From NCBI RefSeq assembly GCF_004359215.1, contig NC_090612.1:4415775-4479774 (forward strand): 64,000 nt of DNA. Direction: 5' to 3'. The notes under the pieces were generated by a model, which was not told where the DNA came from, ran no database searches, and worked only from the letters and a program-made list of their open reading frames with translations. The first letter of the stretch is position 1. Each line of letters begins with the position of its first letter. Both the position numbers and the translations under genes were made by a program. Below are positions 52,142 to 63,357 of the stretch, piece after piece. This stretch comes from Bremia lactucae (taxonomy: Eukaryota > Oomycota > Peronosporomycetes > Peronosporales > Peronosporaceae).

Positions 52142-52268
52142 TGGAGGCGGCGCACGCGCTCGCCCCCGCTGACAAAAATTCTACTGTGAAATTACTCATA
52201 AGAGCATTCCTGAACCCTTACAGCACCGGAGTGCAAGGGGCCTGCTCCGGCTCATGTCAACGTCCTCA
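52142..52268 (-). ncRNA. U1 snRNA-like 3' segment
   Basis: On the minus strand: TTGCACTCCGG (52236-52226), the U1 stem-loop II loop; 56 nt later an Sm site AATTTTTG (52180-52173); then a GC-rich 27-nt hairpin (52169-52143) with a cgtg loop, like U1 stem-loop IV. Spacing agrees with U1. The 5' end, including the splice-site-pairing ACTTACCTG and stem-loop I, is absent, and the first about 25 nt do not look like U1. The missing part would lie on the other side of the non-LTR element, beyond the N at 56,043. It is a broken copy. Confidence 0.7.
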
Positions 52269-55200
52269 TTTTTTTAAATTTATTGCCAATTTAGTAGTCG
52301 CCTAGGTGTGTAGAAAGGCTAATAGCTACAAAAGGAAAGGACTCAAATGAGTCAACATGTATGCTACACTAAAGGCTAATGGCTACATTGGGCTTGAAAC
52401 GGCGGTATCCTTGCTGGAGAGTGCCGGTGGGGCCAAAGCAGGCCCAAGGATCACTAGTTCCTTGCGGCTTGGTTAGTCAGGCCATTGGAGGGCGTACCTT
52501 GTCGTTGCTGGTGGCGACGTCGTGGTCCACGGGTCCGTTGCTGCGAGTCACAGTGCCGGCGCTGTGCACTTGGTGCCGGCTGGCTTGGTCTTGTAGGCGC
52601 TGTCGATGTCCGGTTGAGGCGCGGTCCCCAACGAGTGTTTTTTCGCTGATTGGTTTTGGGAGGTATCGGCGATGCAACTGGTGTTACCCTTGGTGGCCCC
52701 CAGCTAGTTGAAGTTCGTCGCGGCCGAAGCGGTGCGGGGGGGCCACTGTCGCGGGGGTCCTCGTTGTCGGGACTGCTGCTGGCACCGGCACAGACGATGC
52801 GGGTCCTGGGTTCCTGGACGTGTCGTCGGCGTTGATCTCGCCTGCATGCAGGCGCCAGATCCGATAACTTGCCTTCACACACGTCGCAGAAATTTTCCGG
52901 TTGAGTTTGGTAGCTGCATGCTTGGTGAGGCGGAGGTGCTCGGTTAACGTCTTGAAGTTGGAAGGTTGCACCGCACCGAGCGCCCCGTAGACCAGCGCCG
53001 ATACCTGGACACGCCAGCCCAAGCTCTCCAAAAAAGTCTTCGCGCGCTGGTACTTCAACACCTTCTCGGCGTGACGTGTAGCCATTTTTCCGGCGGCGGT
53101 ATCGTCCGTCTTCTGCGCTTCGTACGCGACCGCGATGTCACATACGTAAGCGGTCTTCGTAGCTGCATCGAACAGCTGTATGTCCGGTCGAAGCGCGCGG
53201 TCGGGAAGTCCGACGACATGCGCGTCGAAGCTGGCGGTCAGGTTGGAGCCCGGCTTGGACATCGCCGGGGTCATTGCTGTCTTGATCAGCGCGAGGACTT
53301 GGTCATGGCGTCCGTCGATGGCGCGCGCATTGCCGGGACAGTGCTGCAACACGTGCGGCAGCGTCTCATCGCGGCTGCAGCGCGGGTGCCGACACGTCTT
53401 GCTGCCGCGTTCGTTCCAGCGACGGAGTACCGAGCGCGTAGGTACCAGATCGACCCGAGCGGTAAGCGCGAAGCGGTACTCGGCGTCGCTTAGACCGCCG
53501 CCGCGCGACACAAAAGAGCTTCCTGCACCGCCGGCCGCGCGCACGACGTCACTTTGCGTGGTCAGGGTCTTCCATCGCGCTAGCGCCGCCAGCTTGGTGT
53601 GTTGGCGGAGCTGACGGGTCATGTCCTTGGAGCATAGCGGCTGCGGGTGGTGCGGCACTTTAATCTGGAGCATCATGTCTGCGGCCACACCACCCTCCGT
53701 CCGCACCGACTCCTTGGAGAACCTGAGTCCGTTCGACGCCAAGTGGTCCTTGACGTCGACGCACAGCGACCCGATGTCTCCGGACTTCCGCTTCTGCCTT
53801 GCGAATGGTGACGAGTCGAGTTCGCCATTCAGGAAGAGCTGCACTGCACTTGGTACACGGCCGCGCCAGTGGTCAGGGTCCAGAATGAAGCGTTTCTGTA
53901 TCGCCTGCCATGCTTGTTCTTGAGCAATCTCGCGCACAAAAGTATCTGGCGAGTGCAGCATCTTCCAGGCGTGGCTGACCTGTAACACGGCGCGCAAGTT
54001 GGCGAGCGACACAAACCCGAGGCCGCCCTTGTCCATCGGCGAAAAGAAAAGCGCCGTTGTACTGGACTTGTTTAGCTTCAACATGTGTCGAAGTCCACGC
54101 ACCAGAGCCGAGTCCACGCTGTCGAGCTGGGTCTTGTACGCCCGCACATGTCGCAGAAGGTAGTCGGCCTTGGGGTAGACATACGTCTTAATTGCCTTGA
54201 CCTTCTGTTACGGTGCCAGGGGCGACCGGAATATCGCGGCCATCATGCGCTTCATCTCTTGGAGAACCGGCCCCATAGCTCCACGGTGCTGTGCATGGTT
54301 AAATCCGTCGCCGACTCCAAGGTATGTGTACCCTTCGTGGAGCTTGAGCGACGGAATGGCTTCACCGTCAAGTCGAAGCTCTACTTGGTCGTCACGGAGG
54401 TGGCCGTGGGCGTCGGTCTTCACCGACAGCGACGCACACTTGGACGCATTTGCCTGCATCGTCGACCACTTGAGGAACTGGACAACGGTTGCATGGGCCT
54501 TCTTGATACCCAAAACCGATGAGCTGTAGGTCTTTAAGTCGTCCGCGTACGCCGTCACCGAAACGTTGCGGGTGTTGGTGATCGGCACGCCAAACTCCGG
54601 GGCCAAATCTTGCAGTGCACGCACCAGGGGCATGATTCCAACGATGAACAGGTACGGCGACATCGGACAGCCTTGAAAGACACCAGTTCGGAGCGCGATC
54701 GGGTCTGTGGCACCGTCGGCTGCGTTCGCAACTGTGAAGACTGCACCGTCGTAGATGGCTTGGAGGCGCGACACGAAGTTGGCGTCTGCACCTGTTGCCT
54801 TGAGGACATTCCAGACAAGGTCTTGCGGCACAGAGCCGAACGCGTTCTTGAAGTCGTACCAGACCAAGTGTAGCGGTCGTGGTCGCCTCTTGGTCTGGTC
54901 TAGCACCGCGGAGCTCACGAAGTTGTGCTCGGCGCAACCATCCTTGCTACGAAATCCCTTCTGTGCATCCGTAAGTCGCCCGTTTGCCTCGAGCCAGGTT
55001 GTCAGGCGCCGCGCTAGCATCCCAGAGTATAACTTGTAAATACACGCTTGTAGGCATAGAGGCCGCCAGTTGCTTGGTTTACTTGGATCACCTTTCTTGT
55101 AGATGAGCTGCACGGTGCCCACCTTCCACACGGCTGGGACTTTTCCATGCGACCAGCATACCGTGAAAGCTGCATGAAGAGCCGGCAACAGCTCGGGCAA

Positions 55201-56042
55201 AAACTTCTTGTAGATGTCGTAGCCAATCCCGTCGATGCCTGGGCTGGAGGTGGCTTGGGCCTGGTGTACGGCATCTTCAACTTCGTCAGCGGACGGGGCG
55301 GACGTCAGCGCACTCGCGGCGGCGGTAGGCGGAGGCATTCGAGCTAACAGTTGACGGAAGGGCGCACCGGCCTCGTCGTTGAAGTCGAAGCTGCGGGCGG
55401 GTGTATTGACGCCTTGGAAAAAATCATGGACTTCGGCCCGCGGTATTGGGCACCGGGTCGGCACCGACGGACTCGCTGGGTTTTCTGTGTCCGCGGGAGC
55501 ATCTGCGAGCACTTGCTGCATGCACGCCTTCTCATGGCTGTAGAATAACTTGCGCAACTTGTCGCGCTTCATGGCAGCACGAACTCGACCGGCCCGGCGA
55601 CGCGCCTTCCGAATGGCGGGCTGCGACGGCTTATCTGCACCTTGAAGATGGTCGAGGTGGTCGAAGGCTGCATGGAGTCGCTCGTTGACGGGCGTCTGCG
55701 GCGGGCGTCGACGTCTTGGTTGATTTCCTGGGCGTCGATGCTGCTGCTGCACTTGTCGTGGGGGGCGGGAACGTTGCGCAAAAGGCGCAAGAGCTGTAAA
55801 AAGTGACGGGCTCAGCGCGGCAAGGTACCCTTCCGCCGTCTCCCAGTCTTCGACGTCCGTGAGTCTGTCAGCGAAGTCGTTGCCAACTCGCTGAATTGCC
55901 GCACGCGCCTGCTCTAGCTCGACGTCCGACAAATTGGGGCGGAGCTGCAGGCGCGGCTTGCGGGACGGCACACTGTCGCGGGACACAGGCAGGACCGGAA
56001 ATGTTTGTCCTCGGTCACGGCGGAGGATGTCGGCGGCTGCAT
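52269..56042 (-). mobile_element. Non-LTR retrotransposon with C-terminal RLE domain
   Basis: The minus-strand element has one long ORF (52684-56042, cut at the N), a 3' UTR of about 400 bp with AATAAA, and a short A run (52269-52275) directly before the U1-like segment. Order: RT, then CCHC finger, then restriction-like endonuclease. This is the layout of R2, NeSL, CRE and Utopia-type elements, many of which insert at fixed sites in RNA genes. The 5' end is missing. Confidence 0.88.
52684..56042 (-). CDS. Non-LTR reverse transcriptase / restriction-like endonuclease ORF
   Basis: About 1119 codons, with one in-frame TAA (54210-54208). The RT has SSPGIDGIGYDIYKKFLP, VQLIYKKGDPSKPSNWRPLC, DAQKGFRSKDGCAEHNF, FQGCPMSPYLFIVGI and the active site VTAYADDLKTY. 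The C-terminal part has a finger C-x4-C-x8-H-x4-C (CRHPRC to HVLQHC), then RPDIQLFDAATKTAYVCDIA, a PD-(D/E)XK nuclease motif with Asp after PD and a second Asp 12-14 residues on. The single stop may be a recent change, since the frame is open and of good quality on both sides. The N-terminal zinc fingers, if any, are lost at the N. GC content is higher than in neighbours. Confidence 0.9.
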
Positions 56043-56043
56043 N
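56043..56043. other. Single-N assembly join
   Basis: The non-LTR ORF on the left and the Gypsy antisense ORF on the right are unrelated and are fused only through this N. It marks a scaffold join, not a gene fusion. Confidence 0.85.
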
Positions 56044-56783
56044 CTTATTATTGCCACTAAACCATCGATGCTTAAGAAAAGCATCGAGATAAAAATCTTC
56101 CTCAGCGCGAAAGTTCTTCGCGCTGGGATCAAGGCCATGTAGCTTTGTCGCGATAAATAAAGGATATTTATTATGAGGAGTAGTTTCTCCAGACAAGCTA
56201 TTGATTAGCTGTTCTGACAAAAGCCACGGCTTCTTTTCAGGGGCGAGATGAGACGTTTTACTGTTTTCACTCCCCTGAGTGATACCCACTAAAGATGGGG
56301 TACGACAAAAACTTTTCTTACGATGGTTTCACCATCGTCGTCACCTTGCACAGAAACACGTGCAGGTGACCGTACGGGAGACGGAACGGGCGATGAGGGA
56401 TCATCCTCATCGTCGGATCCAAATTGACTATTAACTCTATCAGAATGAGCCCTCTCTTTCGAAGGCTCATATTCAGCCGCCTGACGTCTATCAGGCGACT
56501 ATTCCAGTCTCCCCGAGTCGGCCATTTCGTCCGACTCGCATTCGTAGTCGACCTCCAAAGAGGGGTCGTATTCACGTGGTGAATCACCATGTGCACTCGC
56601 AACATCTAGTGTTTTGCGAGTCGGAGATACTACGGCAGACGGAACGTCTGCCGCATGAGATAACAGTGCGTCAGCCGCAGCTGCACGAACCGCAGCCGGA
56701 GGCGCAGCACTATCGACACCGCGCATGAGTTGATTGTTCATGCGATGGAATTTAAAATGAGTGTTCTGACCAATCAACATCAT
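56044..56783 (-). pseudogene. Antisense ORF, second copy
   Basis: The N-terminal frame is 56783-56499 (MNNQLMRGVDSAAPPAAVR). The second part, from 56289, is open through KTSHLAPEKKPWLLSEQL to EEDFYLDAFLKHRWFSG at the N. Here the segment broken by a one-base insertion in the 49.8 kb copy is in frame. A frame change near 56,290 remains. Confidence 0.6.
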
Positions 56784-56859
56784 TTTAAAATTAAGTGGTC
56801 ACATAGTGACCACTCCATCCAACGACAGTCAGAGTGATTGTCTTTTAAGGGAGGGGTGA

Positions 56860-57307
56860 TGTAACGGGGTGTATCGTTGAATGAAATTAACACGTAAAGG
56901 TTGTTAATTAATATACTATCTAAAGGTAGATAATATTTGGAGGATATAACTTTATATAGTAATGTTCAGAATTCTAATCCATAATAGGTATAGACCATTA
57001 TATCTTTTTATTCCGCAGACTAATCAGCTGTAGATGTAAACAAAAGAGAGAGACAGACAAGATAAGATTAGAATTCAATTGCATGTTTAGTAATAGATTA
57101 TAATTAACTTAGAGTTAACAGATAGAATGAAGAGATACTTAAATATATTTATACAGTTTTCATTTTAACCTCTTTAAGCTAGTTACCTTAATGAGAAGTC
57201 TTCTCTGCACGTACTAGTGTACGTTAAATAACGTAAGGCACCACTCGCGACTGAAGCAGTGCGAAATGGACTTGTACTGAAGCAGTTTGAGTCGTTGTGC
57301 CCCGTTA
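56860..57307 (+). repeat. LTR family A, second copy
   Basis: 448 bp, starting tgtaacggggtgtatc and ending gtgccccgtta, nearly identical to 50609-51057. Confidence 0.9.
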
Positions 57308-58373
57308 GAGCCTTTATGAATTACCAGGACAAGATACTCTTTCTGCTTTCTTAATACATCACGAAACCTGCCAGCTTAAACCCCTTGCTAATTAAAGGTA
57401 GCCTGAAGACTTGTCTGCTAGCGCTTGAATCGAAGATCTGTTGTGTATGCTGGCGGAATGCTCCTTCCTTGGTCCAGTGCGCGACCTACATGTCTGTCGC
57501 AGTGAGCTGCGGCAATCTGACATCACCAAAGCAGATGACTCATGGTGTCCTCACATCCTTGGCAAGCCGAAACTTTCTGCAACTTTGGCCCTCGATTCGC
57601 CCAGCGTGATATATGTTGATGTTTTCCAGACGCAACCTAGTGTCCTGTTCAGACTTGATAATCCAAGACGCCATTGCTATAATTCCACACTTGCCCCGGC
57701 GATTGCCGGAAAGCCGCGTTACCGCCTGTCTTCTTCTACCTTCGCCTCGAGCCGACCTTCAAATTCAGCAGCTGCAAGACAAATCGTTTTTGGCAATGCT
57801 GGAAAGCTCGAGCACCAAAGGCCTTCAAAACATACAATTTGGCGTTGTGTCTGAGATGGACCGTGGAAAATCGGTGAATCAGCAGGGGCGCCTCGAAGAC
57901 AAGATCCCATGTGCAATGAGCAACACTTCCTCCGCCTTTGTATGAAGGACAATAAGCCCATCTGTAACAATCTGATCGTAGTTCAGAGGCAATCAAGTGT
58001 AGTATTCTATTTTGCAAATTTGCACAAACTGCAGTGGTTTGCCAAGAACATGTTCTTCTTCACCGATACCCTTTAAGTCCAACTCATTCAAAGTGTAATT
58101 GGCTAAAAGCGGAAGCAGGAGAGCCGAGGTTTGTGTGCGTAATTTTGCATCTGAGTGGTGAAACCAGATTCGTCTTAAAATGTCGGCACGGTTGTGTGCA
58201 AGGCTACATCGGACTTCTATCGATAACGAATGTTGCTTTATTGCGCGGACGCTGCGGATCCGCCACGCCTCGTTGTTTCTCATGATGAGGATTTGATGTA
58301 CCGAAGAGACGGTAGCCAGGGTATCTACAAAATGATTCCAACGGCCCTGTTCGCACAATATTAGTGTTTTCAA
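57308..58373 (-). pseudogene. LRR-like gene fragment
   Basis: The minus frame 57993-58373 reads LKTLI-type sequence (MKTLILCEQGRWNHF), then LIMRNNEAWRIRSVRA and ALLLPLLANYTLNELDLKGI, resembling leucine-rich repeats. Further on, the frame breaks repeatedly, and TRLRLENINIYHAGRIEG appears at about 57,600. It is truncated at 57,307 by the LTR. The family is uncertain. Confidence 0.4.
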
Positions 58374-58873
58374 AGTGTAATCTCTGACTTGCCCCTACAA
58401 ATCAAGTTGCTGGGCAGGTCACGAAACTAAGGGTTTACAGTCCATTAAAAATTATCTTATTTTTTCCAAGCATATCACCGGTTTCTAGCGCCGTGTCCGA
58501 AAGTTTCGTGATACGTCAAGGTCCTATATTCACTGTTTCAGCTTTTCCGTGTACAATAAAGCGGTCTCCCAGGTCCTTGACGACGATTATCATCCCACTG
58601 TTTGAGATTGATGCGCCACAGACGTTAGCGTACCGTTCGTTCCGTACCCTACTGATACACCCGACCCTTAGTTTAACAAGGTGCATCCCCAACACAGCAA
58701 GCCAAGTGCAGAATAAGCGCGGGAGCTAGCAAACACGGTGCGAAAATTAGAGGATAAGCAGCAGTAATCTCAACGAAAAATAGCGCGGCGTGAACGCAAA
58801 TGTTATAGTAATAAGGAAAATCCTTGGTTTGACCAGGTGCATCCCATCGAGACAGACTTAAGCACACCACGCT

Positions 58874-58912
58874 ACTCCTATAGCTCAGTTGGTAGAGCGT
58901 GCGGCTGTTAAA
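58874..58912 (+). pseudogene. 5' half of tRNA-Asn (GTT) in satellite unit
   Basis: The acceptor 5' strand actccta, ta, a D arm gctc-agttggta-gagc and an anticodon stem and loop tgcgg-ctgttaa with anticodon GTT are present. The sequence then leaves tRNA: the 3' anticodon strand, T arm and acceptor 3' strand are missing. Confidence 0.8.
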
Positions 58913-59436
58913 ATTAGTGCTTTAAAGTGTAATCTCTGACTTGCCCCTAAAATTTTCAAGTTGCTGAGCAGGTCACGAAACTAGGAGTTTACAGCTTATT
59001 AAAAATTATCTTAATTTTTCCAATTTCTTCCAGCATATCACCGGTTTCTAGCGCCGTGTCCGAAAGTTTCGTGATACGTCAAGGTCCTATATTCACTGTT
59101 TCAGCTTTTCCGTGTACAATAGTGCGGACTCCCAGGTCCTTGACGACGATTATCATCCCACTGTTTGAGATTGATGCGCCACAGACATTAGCGTACCGTT
59201 CGTTCCGTACCCTACTGATACACCCGACCCTTAGTTTAACAAGGTGCATCCCCAACACAGCAAGCCAAGTGCAGAATAAGCGCGGGGGCTAGCAAACACG
59301 GTGCGCAAATTAAAGGATAAGCAGCAGTAATCTCAACGAAAAATAGCGCGGCGTGAACGCAAATGTTATAGTAATAAGGAAAATCCTTGGTTTGACCAGG
59401 TGCATCCCATCGAGATAGACTTAAGCACACCACGCT

Positions 59437-59475
59437 ACTCCTATAGCTCAGTTGGTAGAGCGTGCGACTGTTAAA
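59437..59475 (+). pseudogene. 5' half of tRNA-Asn (GTT), second copy
   Basis: Same as 58874-58912 with one change in the anticodon stem (tgcga). It is present in satellite unit two only; later units lack it. Confidence 0.8.
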
Positions 59476-59678
59476 ATTAGTGCTTTAAAGTGTAATCTCT
59501 GACTTGCCCCTAAAATTTTCAAGTTGCTGAGCAGGTCATGAAACTAGGAGTTTACAGTTTATTAAAAATTATCTTAATTTTTCCAATTTCTTCCAGCATA
59601 TCACCGGTTTCTAGCGCCGTGTCCGAAAGTTTCGTGATACGTCAAGGTCCTATATTCACTGTTTCAGCTTTTCCGTGT

Positions 59679-59897
59679 NNNNNNNNNNNNNNNNNNNNNN
59701 NNNNNNNNNNNNNNNNNNNNNNNNNNNNNNNNNNNNNNNNNNNNNNNNNNNNNNNNNNNNNNNNNNNNNNNNNNNNNNNNNNNNNNNNNNNNNNNNNNNN
59801 NNNNNNNNNNNNNNNNNNNNNNNNNNNNNNNNNNNNNNNNNNNNNNNNNNNNNNNNNNNNNNNNNNNNNNNNNNNNNNNNNNNNNNNNNNNNNNNNN
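59679..59897. other. Assembly gap of 219 Ns in the satellite
   Basis: From the neighbouring units the missing DNA should be about 72 bp, so the gap is over-sized by about 147 bp. ORFs that span it are artefacts. Confidence 0.9.
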
Positions 59898-61750
59898 TTA
59901 GCGTACCGTTCGTTCCGTACCCTACTGATACACCCGACCCTTAGTTTAACAAGGTGCATCCCCAACACAGCAAGCCAAGTGCAGAATAAGCGCGGGGGCT
60001 AGCAAACACAGTGCGTAAATTAAAGTATAAGCAGCAGTAATCTCAACGAAAAATAGCGCGGCGTGAACGCAAATGTTATAGTAATAAGGAAAATCCTTGG
60101 TTTGACCAGGTGCATCCCATCGAGACAGACTTAAGCACAATATTAGTGCTTTAAAAGTGTAATCTCTGACTTGCCTCTAAAAATCAAGTTGCTGGGCAGG
60201 TCACGAAACTAGGGGTTCACAGTCCATTAAAAATTATCTTAATTTTTCCAATTTCTTCCAGCATATCACCGGTTTCTAGCGCCGTGTCCGAAAGTTTCGT
60301 GATACGTCAAGGTCCTATATTCACTGTTTCAGCTTTTCCGTGTGCAATAAAGCGGTCTCCCAGGTCTTTGACGACGATTATCATCCCACTGTTTGAGATT
60401 GATGCGCCACAGACGTTAGCGTACCGTTCGTTTCGTACCCTACTGATACAGCCGACCCTTAGTTTGACAAGGTGCATCCCCAACACAGCAAGCCAAGTGC
60501 AGAATAAGCGCGGGAGCTAGCAAACACGGTGCGAAAATTAGAGGATAAGCAGCAGTAATCTCAACGAAAAATAGCGCGGCGTGAACGCAAATGTTATAGT
60601 AATAAGGAAAATCCTTGGTTTGACCAGGTGCATCCCATCGAGACAGACTTAAGCACAATATTAGTGCTTTAAAAGTGTAATCTCTGACTTGCCCCTAAAA
60701 ATCAAGTTGCTGGGCAGGTCACGAAACTAGGGGTTTACAGTCCATTAAAAATTATCTTAATTTTTCCAATTTCTTCCAGCATATCACCGGTTTCTAGCGC
60801 CGTGTCCGAAAGTTTCGTGATACGTCAAGGTCCTATATTCACTGTTTCAGCTTTTTTGTGTGCAATAGAGCGGTCTCCCAGGTCTTTGACGACGATTATC
60901 AACCCACTGTTTGAGATTGATGCGCCACAGACGTTAGCGTACCGTTCGTTCCGTACCCTACTGATACATACAAAATATTTCCACAAAAAAAAATAAATTA
61001 AATAATAATTTTAAATATAAATAAAAGTGTTCTTAAACCCGACCTTTAGTTTAACAAGGTGCATCCCCAACACAGCAAGCCAAGTGCGGAATAAGCGCGG
61101 GGGCTAGCAAACACGGTGCGCAAATTAAAGGATAAGCAGCAGTAATCTCAACGAAAAATAGCGCGGCGTGAACGCAAATGTTATAGTTATAAGGAAAAGC
61201 CTTGGTTTGACCAGGTGTAACCCATCGAGACAGACTTAAGCACAATATTAGTGCTTTAAAAGTGTAATCTCTGACTTGCCCCTAAAAATCAAGTTGCTGG
61301 GCAGGTCACGAAACTAGGGGTTTACAGTCCATTAAAAATTATCTTAATTTTTCCAATTTCTTCCAGCATATCACCGGTTTCTAGCGCCGTGTCCGAAAGT
61401 TTCGTGATACGTCAAGGTCCTATATTCACTGTTTCAGCTTTTCCGTGTACAATAGTGCGGACTCCCAGGTCCTTGACGACGATTATCATCCCACTGTTTG
61501 AGATTGATGCGCCACAGACATTAGCGTACCGTTCGTTCCGTACCCTACTGATACACCCGACCCTTAGTTTAACAAGGTGCATCCCCAACACAGCAAGCCA
61601 AGTGCAGAATAAGCGCGGGGGCTAGCAAACACGGTGCGAAAATTAAAGGATAAGCAGCAGTAATCTCAACGAAAAATAGCGCGGCGTGAACGCAAATGTT
61701 ATAGTAATAAGGAAAATCTTTGGTTTGACCAGGTGCATCCGACTTAAGAA

Positions 61751-61877
61751 ATAAGCCACCATTGATATTTGCAAGCAGCGCCGTTCAAGAGGAGCTATTG
61801 CTGGAGGCTGAAAGACACCAGCATCATTGAAGGTCGGTCGACAGATAGACTGTGGCTCGAGCTAATTGGACGATGAA
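61751..61877. other. Short unassigned spacer
   Basis: Unique sequence between the satellite and the LINE fragment. Nothing was recognised. Confidence 0.4.
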
Positions 61878-62480
61878 CTAGACTTCTTCTCCTCCCACCG
61901 GTTCGTGGCACCTGCAAGCAAGGCTTCCAAGTGCTAGTTGATCCATGTTAGTGAAGGAGCTGACCCAAGGTGGGTGCCAGCCATTCCCCACTGTCTTGCT
62001 GCATCCCCAGACTCGGACTCTATTTCCATTGAGGTGACTTTCGCAGTTAATATGAGCCGGCGTCACTTGAATTGTGTGTATTCTTTGCCTACCTCGATAA
62101 GCCCATGAACACCATACCGCAAAATATTATTTTGTTATTGAGTTAGCCAAGTAGTCGCGTGCTTCTTTGTGTCTTGACCGCTATTGCCACGTCTAGTGCC
62201 ATGTCCACCAGGCCGATGCCTCCCGCACGCTTTGGCGTCAGGAGCAGATCTGGGTTGACTTTGTAACGGCTGCTTTCTGTCGTCGTCGCATGTGCCCACA
62301 AGAACTGCTTGTATAAATTGAGCAGCTCATTTTCGCCGTTTGTGGTCGTTCAAATACTATTGGTGTGATTAATACCGAAGGAAGCACCATGGAGTTGAAG
62401 ATTAACACTCGATCTGATCCGCTTGTTGCGACCCGTGTCGCTGTAATGAGACACCAATGAATCATTTTGAACTCGCATCG
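61878..62480 (-). pseudogene. L1-like LINE fragment (end of RT region)
   Basis: Minus-strand translation of about 62,340-62,150 gives LLNLYKQFLWAHATTTESSR, then KVNPDLLLTPKRAGGIGL and AVKTQRS. This is the block after the RT active site found in L1-type LINEs of oomycetes. Upstream, NLQLHGASFGINHTNSI is in another frame. 61878-62066 may be its downstream part (GWHPPWVSSFTNMDQLALG). RT and endonuclease cores are missing. It is unlike the RLE-type element at 52-56 kb. Confidence 0.65.
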
Positions 62481-62754
62481 CTAAAGTGGTGTGTTCTAAT
62501 TTCTCGGTGCCGACCTTGCAACCTTCGTATTTGGTCGTTGATCCGGCCGGGACGACAGCAGGGCCCTTGAACTGCGCGATCGTTACTGCTTAGTTAGAAG
62601 TTAGCCGACTCCCCGCCCGTCGAGCCCGAAGGCCTGACAGATCTCTACCATTGCAGTCTCGACGACTTTTTAAAAGTGTTTCCCATATGCTTATCATTCA
62701 TCTGCTATTGCAACTAAGTCAATTCTTGATTTGATGTTTTTGTAATGCACACAG
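62481..62754. other. Unassigned spacer
   Basis: No ORF with a recognisable motif. It may include more LINE debris. Confidence 0.35.
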
Positions 62755-63183
62755 TGTAACGGGCCACCTTTCGCTATGACTAGTAACCGTGAACGTGAGG
62801 CGCCTCGCTTATTTCGCGTACACTGACGTGCAAAGGAAGGTTATAAGTAACGTATAAGTCTTAGAAACTCTTGGTCGATACTAAGGCTTCAGTATAGAGA
62901 TTGTGTCATTAATTAAGTTTCTACGTTACGATCTTCTATCTACTGACTTCAATATATTAATATTAAACTGTATATAATTGCCCTTTACACCGCTTAATTG
63001 TGTATTATAACGATTGGTGGGTTAATTTAAACTTAAATAAACCAACTTAGATTTATTGTCTTGTTCCTTCAATATTTCCAAGTTTGGTAATATTCGAACT
63101 ATTAAGTCAAAATTAAAAAGGAATTATAACAAAGCGATAATAGTTATGAGAAAAATATTTATGTAGCGGTACCCCCTGTTACA
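62755..63183 (-). repeat. Solo LTR of family B, inverted
   Basis: Full-length from tgtaacgggccacc to ccccctgttaca (429 bp). Flanks are cacag on the left and cacat on the right, a near-matching 5-bp target duplication. No internal sequence, as expected after LTR-LTR recombination. Confidence 0.8.
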
Positions 63184-63357
63184 CACATGCATTACAACAT
63201 CGTTTTTAAGGTTTTACTTTTAACCCCGTTATCCGCATCAAAACCCGCGTTATATTTGAGTTTATTATGTTCGTTGGTTGGGGGACGTCGCGTCGCGCCA
63301 TGCCCGCATTTGTCATTTGGAAATTGGTGTGCTCAACGCCGCCACAATCACTCTGTC

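Larger units (their letters stand above)
56044..57679. repeat. Second copy of the Gypsy-3 end and its flank
   Basis: This 1,636-bp stretch matches 49792-51429 (1,638 bp) with few differences. It comprises part of the antisense ORF, the polypurine tract, the 3' LTR and about 370 bp of flank. It begins at an N and continues into different flank than copy one. It may be a true duplication or two haplotypes joined in the assembly. Confidence 0.9.
58353..61750 (+). repeat. Head-to-tail satellite, six units of about 518 bp
   Basis: The landmark catatcaccggtttctag recurs at 58471, 59034, 59597, 60262, 60780 and 61367. Spacings are 563, 563, 665 (with the N gap), 518 and 587. The 563-bp units carry a 45-bp tRNA-Asn half. 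The 587-bp unit carries a 69-bp AT-rich insertion at about 60,968-61,036. The last unit ends near 61,740. Short ORFs of 78 codons (plus) and 64-65 codons (minus) recur simply because the DNA is repeated. Confidence 0.92.

Noticed and set aside
52142..52268. Complete U1 snRNA gene
   Set aside because: The 5' splice-site-pairing end and stem-loop I are absent; only the 3' part is present.
53180..53614. 144-codon plus-strand ORF, one of several antisense to the RLE domain
   Set aside because: GC-rich shadow of the strong minus-strand frame.
54208..56289. A 693-codon ORF that seems to fuse a Gypsy antisense protein to the non-LTR RT
   Set aside because: The two parts meet at the N at 56,043, an assembly join. 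They are annotated separately.
58493..58729. 78-codon plus ORF and 64-65-codon minus ORF recurring in each satellite unit
   Set aside because: They are repeated because the DNA is repeated. Both strands are open at once, and no domain or start context supports a gene.
58874..58912. Functional tRNA-Asn gene
   Set aside because: The 3' half is missing; the anticodon stem cannot close.
59538..60002. 154-codon ORF across the satellite gap
   Set aside because: Most of it is N, and the real distance is shorter than the gap. It is an artefact.
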